A program made the position numbers and the translations under genes. Below the pieces are notes generated by a model, which was not told the origin of the DNA, ran no database searches, and was given only the letters and a program-made list of their open reading frames with translations. From assembly GCF_019468465.1 (NCBI RefSeq), contig NZ_CP080519.1, forward strand, positions 9,231,001 through 9,295,000: 64,000 nt of DNA, in the 5' to 3' direction. The number at the start of each line of letters is the position of its first letter. Within the stretch, counting starts at the first letter, position 1. Source of the stretch: Amycolatopsis sp. DSM 110486. Lineage in GTDB: Bacteria; Actinomycetota; Actinomycetes; Mycobacteriales; Pseudonocardiaceae. Below, piece after piece: positions 18,436-26,461 of this stretch.

Positions 18436-18999
18436 TCATGCCGTCGTCCGGTGCAGGCCGTCGAGGATGGTCTCGAAGAGGGGGCGTAGGTAGTCGGGGG
18501 TTTCATTAACCTTGGCGGTGGCGACGATCAAGTCGAAGACCTGCTCCAGCGTGAGGTCGTCGCGGATCTGCCCGGCTTCCTGGGCAGCGGCCAGCAGGGG
18601 ACGGCCCGCCTCTATGGCGCGGGCGCGGTGGCTGGTGATGCCGTCCCGGTCGGTGTGCTCCAGCAGCTCGGAGATGATGAGCCGCTTGTGCGGTATGAAT
18701 GCGATCTGCAGGCGCAGCCAGGCGATGAGGGCTGACGCGGGGGTCTGGCCGGGCTCGATCGTGGCCGCAGCGCAGATCTGGTCGACTTCGTCGGCGTAGA
18801 GCGCTTCGAGGAGTTCCTGCCGGCCGGGGAAGTTGCGGTACAGGGTGGCCATACCGACTCCGGCGCGGCGGGCGATCTCCGCCATGGAGATGTCGGGGGC
18901 AGGGTCGGCGAATGCCTCTCGGGCCGCGTCGAGGATCTTGTCGCGATTGCGCTCTGCGGCTGCGCGCCGCTTCGGGAACGCTGCCTTGCCTGCCTCCAT
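18436..18999 (-). CDS. TetR family transcriptional regulator
   Basis: This 187-residue repressor has the TetR DNA-binding helix-turn-helix at about residues 15-60 (RDKILDAAREAFADPAPDISMAEIARRAGVGMATLYRNFPGRQELLEAL) and a variable all-helical ligand domain. ATG 18999 is chosen because GGAGGAG lies just upstream; the GTG at 19011 is too close to it. It is divergent from the 14-TM MFS gene at 19125 and probably represses it through the two operator-like repeats between them. Inducer unknown. Confidence 0.95.
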   Translation of the reverse strand: MEAGKAAFPKRRAAAERNRDKILDAAREAFADPAPDISMAEIARRAGVGMATLYRNFPGRQELLEALYADEVDQICAAATIEPGQTPASALIAWLRLQIAFIPHKRLIISELLEHTDRDGITSHRARAIEAGRPLLAAAQEAGQIRDDLTLEQVFDLIVATAKVNETPDYLRPLFETILDGLHRTTA

Positions 19000-19056
19000 G
19001 AACTCCTCCACGCGTGCTCAGGCGCGCCCACTGGTCAAGGCCCGCACTTCTCAAGT

Positions 19057-19104
19057 GGACAGCCTATCCGGTATCGCTCTATCTTTGACGGACAGGCTAT
19101 CCGG
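19057..19104. promoter_or_regulatory. Two TetR operator candidates between tetR and mfs
   Basis: GGACAGCCTATCCGG (19057-19071) and GGACAGGCTATCCGG (19090-19104) differ at one base. Their start-to-start distance is 33 bases, about three helical turns, and each is an imperfect palindrome. They lie in the divergent promoter region. Confidence 0.75.
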
Positions 19105-19124
19105 AAACTTCGAGGAGCACAGCC

Positions 19125-20600
19125 ATGCCCAGCCGATCACACCTCTCCCCAAGCGCCGGCGCATCCGCGCCGTCAGAGACAGACCCCTCACACGGGGTGG
19201 CCAAGCGCGGTGTCGGACTCGCGGCCGTCGCGGCCGTCGCATGCGTGGCGCAGTTCATGGTGGTGCTGGACTCCTCCATCGTGAACGTGGCCCTGCCGAG
19301 CATGAAGTCGGGCCTGGGCCTGTCGCCCTCTGCCCAGCAGTGGGTGGTCAACGGCTACCTGGTCGCCTTCGGCGGTCTGCTGCTGTTCGCTGCGCGCGCC
19401 AGCGACCTGTTCGGGCGCCGCCGCGTCTTTCAGGTCGGACTGGTCGTTTTCTCGCTGGCGTCCCTGGCCGGCGGGCTGGCGCAGGACGGCTGGATGCTGC
19501 TGGCGGCCCGGTTGGTGCAAGGAGCTGGGGCGGCGGCGCTGGCACCGTCCAGCCTCAGCCTGATCACGGCCAGTCACACCGAGCCCTCCCAGCGCACCCG
19601 GGCCATGACGTGGTGGGGTGTTGCCGCCTCCAGTGCCGGGGCCGCGGGCATCGTCGTCGGTGGGCTGCTGGCGTCGGTGAGCTGGCGGTGGGTGATGCTG
19701 GTCAACGTGCCGATCGGCATCGGCCTGTTGATCGCCAGCCTGATGTGCCTGGCACCGACCGAGACCGGACAGCGGCGCTCTCGCATCGATCTTCCCGGCG
19801 CGATCACCGTGACACTGTCGGCCGCGGCACTCGTCTACGGCGTCTCGGCTGCACCCGACGCGGGCTGGGGATCGGCCCGCGTGGTCGTCTCCCTGGTGGC
19901 CGGCGTGCTCCTGCTCGCGGCGTTCGTGGCCATCGAACGCCGCAGCAGTGACCCGCTGATCCCGCTAGGGATCTTCTCCCTCGCCAACGTGCGCATGGGC
20001 AACGTCCTTACGCTGTGCATGGGCGCCGTCATCACCGCGCCGCTGTTCTTCCTCTCGCTGTATCTGCAGCAGGTCCTGGGCCAGAGCGCCGTGCGCACCG
20101 GACTGGCCCTCCTGCCGATGGTCGCGGTCATCAGCATCGGAGTTCTGCTGTCCCAGAAGCTGATCCCCATCGTTGGCGCGCGCCGCCTGGTGGTGATCGG
20201 CGGCATCATCGTCGCCGCAGGACTGACCTGGGTGGGGCAGCTGCCCGTCCACTCCGACTACGTCGCCCACGTGCTGCTGCCCACCGTGGTCGTCGGTGCG
20301 GGCACCAGCCTGACGATGATGCCTGCGATCGTCGCATCGACCAGCGGCATCGACCCGCGTAACGCCGGCGTCGCCTCCGGGCTGATCAACATGTGCCGCC
20401 AGCTCGGCGCCGCCCTCGGCCTGGCCGTCCTGGTCACCATCTCCACCACCGTCACCAGCCATAGCACCAGCAGCGGCAACACGGCCGTCGTGGACGGCTA
20501 CCGCATCGCCTTCTACGCCCTCGCCGTCCTCGGCCTCGTCACCGCCGCCCTGGCCCTGCGGCTCAAGCCCGCCCAGGACACCGCAGCCGACGCCGACTGA
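19125..20600 (+). CDS. MFS drug:proton antiporter, 14-TM (DHA2/EmrB-QacA type)
   Basis: The 491-residue membrane protein shows the DHA2 signatures: VVLDSSIVNVALPSM in helix 1 (the D-V-A motif), GRRRVFQVGLVVFSLASLAGG as motif A/loop, and a motif-C-like ASSAGAAGIVVGGLLAS stretch. Fourteen hydrophobic segments can be counted. Such proteins expel toxic organic compounds using proton flow. The ATG at 19125 follows GAGGAG. With the divergent TetR gene it forms a classic inducible efflux pair, probably brought in by the adjacent transposon. Confidence 0.94.
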   Translation: MPSRSHLSPSAGASAPSETDPSHGVAKRGVGLAAVAAVACVAQFMVVLDSSIVNVALPSMKSGLGLSPSAQQWVVNGYLVAFGGLLLFAARASDLFGRRRVFQVGLVVFSLASLAGGLAQDGWMLLAARLVQGAGAAALAPSSLSLITASHTEPSQRTRAMTWWGVAASSAGAAGIVVGGLLASVSWRWVMLVNVPIGIGLLIASLMCLAPTETGQRRSRIDLPGAITVTLSAAALVYGVSAAPDAGWGSARVVVSLVAGVLLLAAFVAIERRSSDPLIPLGIFSLANVRMGNVLTLCMGAVITAPLFFLSLYLQQVLGQSAVRTGLALLPMVAVISIGVLLSQKLIPIVGARRLVVIGGIIVAAGLTWVGQLPVHSDYVAHVLLPTVVVGAGTSLTMMPAIVASTSGIDPRNAGVASGLINMCRQLGAALGLAVLVTISTTVTSHSTSSGNTAVVDGYRIAFYALAVLGLVTAALALRLKPAQDTAADAD

Positions 20601-20680
20601 GCCGGACCGCCACCCGATTGAGCCGGTCCCCCCAGACCAAGCAGGGTCACGCCTGAACTGTCCGCTCACACCAGAAGGAA

Positions 20681-20703
20681 GCGCAGCGGTTAGCGGTAAG
20701 GAC
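20681..20703 (-). repeat. Second Tn3-end-like sequence
   Basis: On the minus strand the core CTTACCGCTAACCGCTGCGC matches the 17855-17877 repeat at about 16 of 20 positions, in the same orientation. It may mark the right limit of the acquired TetR/MFS segment. Confidence 0.35.
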
Positions 20704-20712
20704 AACCTTGCC

Positions 20713-20748
20713 CTGCCTGTCGTCAAACGATTGTTTGACGACAGGCAG
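20713..20748. terminator. Perfect 16-bp stem-loop
   Basis: The arms CTGCCTGTCGTCAAAC (20713-20728) and GTTTGACGACAGGCAG (20733-20748) enclose a GATT loop. Position between convergent genes suggests a bidirectional terminator, although no T-tract follows. An alternative is a recombination or protein-binding palindrome from the mobile patch. Confidence 0.55.
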
Positions 20749-20920
20749 TCGGCGCGTCCAATGAACCCGTGCAATCCGGGGGTTCGAGGCGGCGCGAATC
20801 CAATCAGATCCGATGGTGATTGCTGACAGGGTTTGACGGCTCATCACAGATGAGGGTGGACTGGGAACTTTGACACGGCGACGGCGTCGCAGCTGCTCAC
20901 CAAAGTTGCAGCAGCTCTGA

Positions 20921-21868
20921 CTAGTGGCCGTGGCGCGCCCAGGACGGGTGCCATCTGTCGCTGCCTTGTCGGCCGGCGAAGTCGGCTTCGAGGAAGGCGA
21001 GCAGCTCGGCCAGATCGGGCTGCCGGTTGTCGGTACGCCAGATGACCCAAAGCGGGAAGACCGGTGTGGGGTCGACGATCGGGATGCGTCGAAGGTCGTA
21101 GTGCGCGGGCCAGAGATAGCGGGAGCCTTCGCCGACGAGGTTCGCGAGTGTCGCCGACTCGGCGATCTCGGTCATCAGCACCTCGGCCCCGAACGCAGGG
21201 CCCAGGACGTCGATGGTGATCCCGAAAGTGGCGGCGAGCTCGGCGTAGTAGGCCGCGACTTCGTCCCCGCTGGGCAGCCCCGGCATCCAGATCGGGTGAT
21301 CGGCGAGCTGGCGTGGGGTCACTGAGGGGGCATCGGCAAGCGGGTGCTTCGGGCCGACCAGTAGCTCGTGGCGGTCCTCGATGACCAGGGCGCTGGAGAG
21401 TCCCGTGCCTGAGAGTTGCCTCTTCGGGTCGGTCAGGCCGCGGAAGGTGGCGTCGACGGTGCCGCTCGCGACCGCCGCGAGCGCCGCCTCGAGGTTGAGG
21501 TCGGCCAATGCGACGACGTTCAGGTCGAGCCCGCGGCGTTGCTGATAGAAGGCATGAAGGAGGGTGGCCGGTGCCGTCCGCCGGTTCCGTACGTCGACTC
21601 GGAGCGCTCGGCGTCCGGGCATCACCGATGCGATAGCGCGATCCTCGGCCTGGAGCAGCTCGCGGGCGTGCGGCAGGAACGCCTGGCCGTCGACCGTCAG
21701 CGTGGCGCCGCGAGGCCCGCGGGCGAAGAGAACCACGCCGAGCTCGCGCTCGAGGGCACCGATGCGCTTCGAGACAGCCTGCTGAGTGACGCCCAGCTCG
21801 TCGGCCGCGCTCTGGAACTGTCCTTCCGAAGCGACCTGGAGGAAGGTCCGCACCGCGTCGAGATCCAC
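20921..21868 (-). CDS. LysR family transcriptional regulator
   Basis: The 315-residue regulator has the N-terminal LysR helix-turn-helix (LDAVRTFLQVASEGQFQSAADELGVTQQAVSKRIGALERELG) and a periplasmic-binding-protein-like effector domain. It is divergent from the MFS gene at 22001, the usual arrangement for a LysR controlling an exporter. A CACAAC/GTTGTG palindrome lies just upstream of its start. The effector is unknown. Confidence 0.95.
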   Translation of the reverse strand: MDLDAVRTFLQVASEGQFQSAADELGVTQQAVSKRIGALERELGVVLFARGPRGATLTVDGQAFLPHARELLQAEDRAIASVMPGRRALRVDVRNRRTAPATLLHAFYQQRRGLDLNVVALADLNLEAALAAVASGTVDATFRGLTDPKRQLSGTGLSSALVIEDRHELLVGPKHPLADAPSVTPRQLADHPIWMPGLPSGDEVAAYYAELAATFGITIDVLGPAFGAEVLMTEIAESATLANLVGEGSRYLWPAHYDLRRIPIVDPTPVFPLWVIWRTDNRQPDLAELLAFLEADFAGRQGSDRWHPSWARHGH

Positions 21869-21884
21869 ACACTCACCCTAGTGA

Positions 21885-21901
21885 CACAACGGGGAGTTGT
21901 G
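21885..21901. promoter_or_regulatory. LysR-type palindrome
   Basis: CACAAC-GGGGA-GTTGTG is a perfect 6+6 inverted repeat, 17 bases upstream of the lysR start. It is a candidate autoregulatory or activator site; no binding data are implied. Confidence 0.5.
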
Positions 21902-22000
21902 GCGCGCCGCCAGATCGGTTGTTACCTCCCGCTTCGCCACTGGGGATTGCATATCCCGAGCAGTACGGACGGTTGTGGATACACGAGATGGAGGAACGAC

Positions 22001-23278
22001 GTGGCACGCAGGAAGCTCGGGCGGCAGTTCGGATGGCTGTGGGCCGCGTACGTGGTCAGTGCCTACGGCTCCGGTCTCGGGTTCGGCGCCTTCGGCCTGA
22101 TCGCCATCAGCGTCCTGCACTCCAGCCCCGCCAGCGTTTCCGCGCTCTCGTCGGCAAGCCTCATCGTCGGTGCCCTCGTCGCTATCCCGACCGGGCCCTG
22201 GATCGAAACCCGACGCAAGCGGACCGTCATGATCACGATGGACCTGCTGCGCTTCGCCGCGATGGCGACCATTCCGCTGGCCTACTGGCTCGGCTGGCTG
22301 ACCTACGTGCAGCTGTTGCTCGTCGCGATCGTGGTTGCCGCTGCCAAGATCGGGTTCGCCACCGCCAGCGGCGCCTACCTGAAGTCGGTCGTGGCCCGCG
22401 ACGACCTCCTGGCGGCCAACAGCCGCTTCGAATCCACATGGTGGAGCTCGATCGCGATTGGCCCGCCGCTGGGCGGCGCCGCGATCGGGCTGTTCGGCTA
22501 CACCACTACCGTTGTCGCCGACGGCCTGAGCTACCTGCTCTCAGCGCTCGGCATCACCGCCATCGGCGGCCGCGAGCCGACTCCCATGAAGGATGCGGCG
22601 AAGAAGGTCACCCTGCGGGATCTGCCGGACAGTTGGCGGTACCTGCTCAGCCACCCGCAGCTGCGTCCAGTATTCCTGAACCGCCTCGCCGTAGGCGGCC
22701 TCATCATGGCGCAGGAACCGCTGGTCGCGGTGCTCATGCTGCGTGACCTCCACTTCGCGCCGTGGCAGTACGGACTCGCCTTCGCCGTACCGTGCATCGG
22801 CGGATTCGTCGGCTCGCGCCTTGCCGGTCCAACAGTCGCCAAGTACGGCGAGCACAAGGTCATGTGGCTCGCGGCCATCGGCGCGGTCCTATGGCCGATT
22901 GGACTGGCGTTCATTCCCACCGGCATCGCCGGACTGCTGCTGGTCATGGTCATCGAGTTCGGTGTCATCATGCCGATGAGCCTGTTCAACCCGGTGGTCG
23001 CGACCTTCCGGCTCAAGCACATCGAGCACGTGCGACTCTCACGGACGCTGTCGGCGTGGCAGATCAGCAGCAGCCTCGCTACGGCCTTCCTCACGCTCGC
23101 GTGGGGCGTCCTGGCAGCGCTGACGTCGACGAGGATCGCGATCGGGTTGGCCGGCCTTGTGCTGCTTGCCACGCCGCTGCTCCTGCTCCGGGCCGCGACA
23201 TCGCGCGACAGCGCCCCTGCGCGCACCGGGCCACCTGGCGAGCGCCAAACGAGGCCGCTCATCACTGAGGAGATGTGA
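22001..23278 (+). CDS. MFS transporter, EntS/DHA3-like
   Basis: The 425-residue, roughly 12-helix protein starts at GTG 22001 behind GGAGG. It has the look of the enterobactin-exporter/macrolide-exporter branch: FGWLWAAYVVSAYGSGLGFGAFGLIAI, then PTGPWIETRRKRTVMITMDLLRF as motif A, and FESTWWSSIAIGPPLGGAAIG as the motif-C-like helix. Substrate unknown. The divergent LysR gene probably regulates it. Its TGA overlaps the GTG of the ISL3 fragment, so the insertion sequence landed directly at its 3' end. Confidence 0.9.
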   Translation: MARRKLGRQFGWLWAAYVVSAYGSGLGFGAFGLIAISVLHSSPASVSALSSASLIVGALVAIPTGPWIETRRKRTVMITMDLLRFAAMATIPLAYWLGWLTYVQLLLVAIVVAAAKIGFATASGAYLKSVVARDDLLAANSRFESTWWSSIAIGPPLGGAAIGLFGYTTTVVADGLSYLLSALGITAIGGREPTPMKDAAKKVTLRDLPDSWRYLLSHPQLRPVFLNRLAVGGLIMAQEPLVAVLMLRDLHFAPWQYGLAFAVPCIGGFVGSRLAGPTVAKYGEHKVMWLAAIGAVLWPIGLAFIPTGIAGLLLVMVIEFGVIMPMSLFNPVVATFRLKHIEHVRLSRTLSAWQISSSLATAFLTLAWGVLAALTSTRIAIGLAGLVLLATPLLLLRAATSRDSAPARTGPPGERQTRPLITEEM

Positions 23279-24170
23279 CCGCCCGCCATACGGCGGCGGG
23301 TTTCGCGTGCCCTGACCTGACCACGTTCTGCCGACTCGACGAGCTCGGTCTCGAAGCCATAGGACAGCGTCTCGAGTTAGACCGCGCGGTGATCACGTGC
23401 CGGGTCGTCAAGTCCGATCAGTGGTGCCGTCGCTGCGGCGGTGAAGGCGTCCCGCGTGACAGTGTCGTCCGTCGGTTGGCGCACGAACCGCGGGGCTGGC
23501 GCGCGACGATGCTGGAGATCATCGTGCGTCGCTACAGATGCACCGACTGCAAGCACGTCTGGCGTCAGGACACCACGCTGGCGGCCGAGCCGCGAGCGAA
23601 GTTGTCGCGCCGCGGGCTGCGGTGGGCGCTGGAAGCGATCGTGGTCCAGTACCTGACCGTCGCCCGGGTCGCCGAAGGCCTCGGGGTCGCGTGGAACTCC
23701 GCCAACGACGCCGTCCTGGCCGAAGGCAAGCGGCTGCTGATCGATGACGAGCGCCGGTTCGACGGCGTCACCGCGATCGGGATTGATGAGCACGTATGGC
23801 GTCACACCCGCCGTGGCGACAAGTACGTCACGGTGATCATCGACCTCACCGGGATCCGTGACGGCACCGGACCTGCACGGCTGCTCGACATGGTCGAGGG
23901 CCGCTCCAAGCAGGCGTTCAAAACCTGGCTCTCCCAGCGCCCCGAGGCATGGCGCGACGCCGTGGAGGTCGTTGCGATGGACGGGTCACCGGCTTCAAGA
24001 CCGCCACTACCGAGGAGCTTCCCGACGCAGTCGCGGTGAGGGACCCCTTCCATGTGATCCGCCTGGCGGGCGACGCGCTCGACCGCTGTCGCCGCCTTCC
24101 GCGACCACGCGATTGCCCACAACCCGCTTCGCCTGCCGGTCAACAGAACCCCCCGGGACAAGGGCGCCTA
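23275..24170 (+). pseudogene. ISL3 family transposase, frameshifted and truncated
   Basis: The frame shows the ISL3 zinc-finger region (CRVVKSDQWCRRCGGEGVPRDS, RRYRCTDCKHVWRQDT), then RWALEAIVVQYLTVARVAEGLGVAW and the DDE-domain start GVTAIGIDEHVWRHTRRGDKYVTVI. At about 23986 one T is missing from the expected ATGGACGGGTTCACC. Translation leaves frame, and the proper continuation (TGFKTATTEELPDAVAV, DPFHVIRLAGDALDRC) runs in the next frame. After about 24090 the rest of the transposase is lost. The element is therefore inactive. A small stem (CCGCC/GGCGG, 23283-23296) near its start may terminate the MFS transcript. Confidence 0.88.
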
Positions 24171-25466
24171 ACAGGACTCCAGGAACCGCTTCAGCACCCG
24201 CGTCCCGAACCGGAGCCCGTCGACCGGCACGCGTTCGTCGACGCCGTGCGCCATCGCGCGGTACGGGAACCCCTCGGGCAGCGACAGGGGAGCGAAGCCG
24301 TAACACGCCATGCCCAGTTTGGAGAACGCCTTCGCGTCGGTGCCGCCGCCCATGCAGTACGGCACCACCACGGCGTCGGGATCCTCGCCGCGCAGCGCGG
24401 CGGCCATGGCGTCGAACCAGGGCGAGTCCACCGGCGCCTGCACGGGCGGCTGGTGCGCTACGAACTCCCGCGTCACCCCGGGACCCAGCAGCGAGTCGAG
24501 GACCTCGAACAGCTCGTCCTCCGCGTCCGGCAGCACCCGCACGTCCACCTGGGCCGTCGCGGTCGACGGGATCACGTTCACCTTGTAGCCGGCGGACAGC
24601 ATCGTCGGCGTGGTGCTGTTGCGGACCGTCGGCAGCACCAGCGAACCCGCCGGACCGAGCCGCGCCACCGTCGCGTCTACCGCGTCACCCGAAGAAAGGT
24701 CCACGGGCACGCCCAAAGCCGTACCGGCGCGGTCCAGGAACGCCCGCACGGTCGGGGTCAGCCGCACCGGCCAGCGATGCCCGGCGATCCGGTGCAACGC
24801 GTCGGCGAGCATGGTCACGGCGTTCTCGTCGTTGGGGCGCGAACCGTGCCCGGCCCGGCCGCGCGCGGTCAGCTTGATGTGCGCGGTGCCGCGCTCAGCC
24901 GTCCCGACCGGGTACAGCCGCACGGTGCGCCCGTCGGCCGCCGGCACGTGGTAGCTGTAGCCACCCGACTCGCTGATCGCCGCGACGCAGCCCTCGAACA
25001 GCTCCGGGTGCCGCTCGACCAGCCAATGCGCCCCGAAGTCGCCCTTGTCCTCCTCGTCCGCCACGAACGCCAGCACCAGATCCCGGCGCGGCCGCAGCCC
25101 CGACGCGACGGCGGACAGCACCATCGCGCAGAAGTCCTTCATGTCCACCGCGCCCCGGCCCCACAAGAACCCGTCGCGCACCTCACCGGAAAACGGCGCC
25201 ACCGACCAGTCCGCCGCGTCCGCCGGCACCACGTCCAGATGCCCCTGCACCAGCAGCGCCGGCAACGCCGGATCGGCACCCGGGATCCGCGCGATCACGT
25301 TCGCCCGTCGCGGCGCCGACTCCACGATCTTCGCCGAAACCCCGTGCCGCCCCAGGAATTCGGCGACGTATTCCGCCGCCTCCCGCTCGCCCTCGGAGTC
25401 CCCGCCACCGCGGTTGGTGGTGTCGAACCGGATCAAGTCCGCGCAGAGCTCTACGACGTCAGCCAT
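24168..25466 (-). CDS. M20/M25/M40 family zinc metallopeptidase
   Basis: The 432-residue protein is a co-catalytic zinc peptidase of the ArgE/DapE/carboxypeptidase G2 group. The metal ligands are in LVQGHLDVVP (His), WGRGAVDMKDF (Asp) and AFVADEEDKGDFGA (Glu pair), with a further His in the C-terminal MAHGVDERVPV. A lid/dimerisation domain sits between. It would remove an acyl or amino-acid residue from a peptide or N-acyl amino acid. Its ATG overlaps the end of the D-aminopeptidase gene, so both are co-translated. Its stop touches the broken ISL3 copy. Confidence 0.94.
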   Translation of the reverse strand: MADVVELCADLIRFDTTNRGGGDSEGEREAAEYVAEFLGRHGVSAKIVESAPRRANVIARIPGADPALPALLVQGHLDVVPADAADWSVAPFSGEVRDGFLWGRGAVDMKDFCAMVLSAVASGLRPRRDLVLAFVADEEDKGDFGAHWLVERHPELFEGCVAAISESGGYSYHVPAADGRTVRLYPVGTAERGTAHIKLTARGRAGHGSRPNDENAVTMLADALHRIAGHRWPVRLTPTVRAFLDRAGTALGVPVDLSSGDAVDATVARLGPAGSLVLPTVRNSTTPTMLSAGYKVNVIPSTATAQVDVRVLPDAEDELFEVLDSLLGPGVTREFVAHQPPVQAPVDSPWFDAMAAALRGEDPDAVVVPYCMGGGTDAKAFSKLGMACYGFAPLSLPEGFPYRAMAHGVDERVPVDGLRFGTRVLKRFLESC

Positions 25467-26286
25467 AGATACCCTGCACCGCCCCCGCCGCGATGGCCGT
25501 GACCACCTTGAACGCCTTCATCGCCTCGGTCATGCTCGGCGCGTCGAACCCCACGCGGCGCGTGCCAATCTGCTCCACCGTCGGGATCACCGCCGTCGCC
25601 TGCGCCAGGTGGCTCGCGTCGAACTCCACCTCGATCCGGTGCCGCCCCGGCAACCGCTCCACCCGCCCGGCCCGCACGCACGAGTCCAGCGCCGCCGTCC
25701 TCAGCAGCTCCGCGGTGCGCACCGGCGGCAGGCAGATCGCCGCGTACCGGCTCACGCATTCCTTCACCGGCACCAGCTCCGCCTCGGGAGCGTAGTCACG
25801 GGCGTCTTCGCACGCCTGGTCGTCACCGCTGACCAGCAGCACCGGCACGCCGTACTCCGCGGCCAGCGCCGCGTTGAGCCGGCCCTCGCTCGCGGGCACG
25901 TCGTCCAGCCACACCCCGGTGATCTGGTTCTCCAGGTAGGTGTGCGACAGCACCCCGTCGAACCCCGCGCCCGCGTGGTAACCGAGGAACACCACACCGT
26001 CCACACCGGAATCGATGCCCTGCATCATCGACAACGGCTTGTGGCGCCCCGTGAGCATCCGCGCCCGCGGATCCAGCTCCTCCAGCAACAGGTTCCGCTG
26101 CGACGAATGCGCCTCGTTCACGAGGACGTCGGACGCACCGGCATCGAACAACCCCGCCAGCACCGCGTTGACGTCACCGGTGAACAACCGCCGGAACCGC
26201 TGCCAGGGCTCGGTGCCGGGCACGACGTCGTCGGTCCACGTGACGCCCGTGGCGCCTTCCATGTCCGCCGAGACCATGATCCGCAT
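25459..26286 (-). CDS. M55 family D-aminopeptidase (DppA-like)
   Basis: The 275-residue zinc aminopeptidase matches DppA, which releases D-amino acids such as D-Ala from D-peptides. Ligands and active-site residues are visible: Asp and Glu in SADMEGATGV, His in VNEAHSSQRN, His in VFLGYHAGAG, the catalytic His in LSHTYLENQ, and Glu in DVPASEGRLNA. In Bacillus dppA is the first gene of a dipeptide transport operon; here a peptide ABC importer starts divergently 175 bases away. That context supports a role in processing imported or cell-wall peptides. Confidence 0.95.
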   Translation of the reverse strand: MRIMVSADMEGATGVTWTDDVVPGTEPWQRFRRLFTGDVNAVLAGLFDAGASDVLVNEAHSSQRNLLLEELDPRARMLTGRHKPLSMMQGIDSGVDGVVFLGYHAGAGFDGVLSHTYLENQITGVWLDDVPASEGRLNAALAAEYGVPVLLVSGDDQACEDARDYAPEAELVPVKECVSRYAAICLPPVRTAELLRTAALDSCVRAGRVERLPGRHRIEVEFDASHLAQATAVIPTVEQIGTRRVGFDAPSMTEAMKAFKVVTAIAAGAVQGIYG

Positions 26287-26461
26287 GCGGGCACTCTAGT
26301 CATCCTACGTCCGGCCCGCGGCGGAACACCCGAGGTCACCCACGGTGACCCCGCTTCGCACATAACGATCGGACCCGCACAGTTGTCGGAACATATTGCG
26401 CCCTTCCCTCGGTATGTGGTTACTTTTCGAATCTGGGGCTAGACGATGGGGTGGTCTTCAA

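Larger units (their letters stand above)
20601..20920. other. Intergenic region of 320 bases between convergent genes
   Basis: It holds a Tn3-end-like stretch (20681-20703), a perfect stem-loop (20713-20748) and, in between, no convincing gene. An open minus frame over 20647-20847 has no recognisable homology. Confidence 0.5.

Noticed and set aside
20647..20847. Minus-strand 66-codon frame between the MFS and LysR genes
   Set aside because: It spans the perfect stem-loop and shows no family pattern; more likely non-coding element debris.
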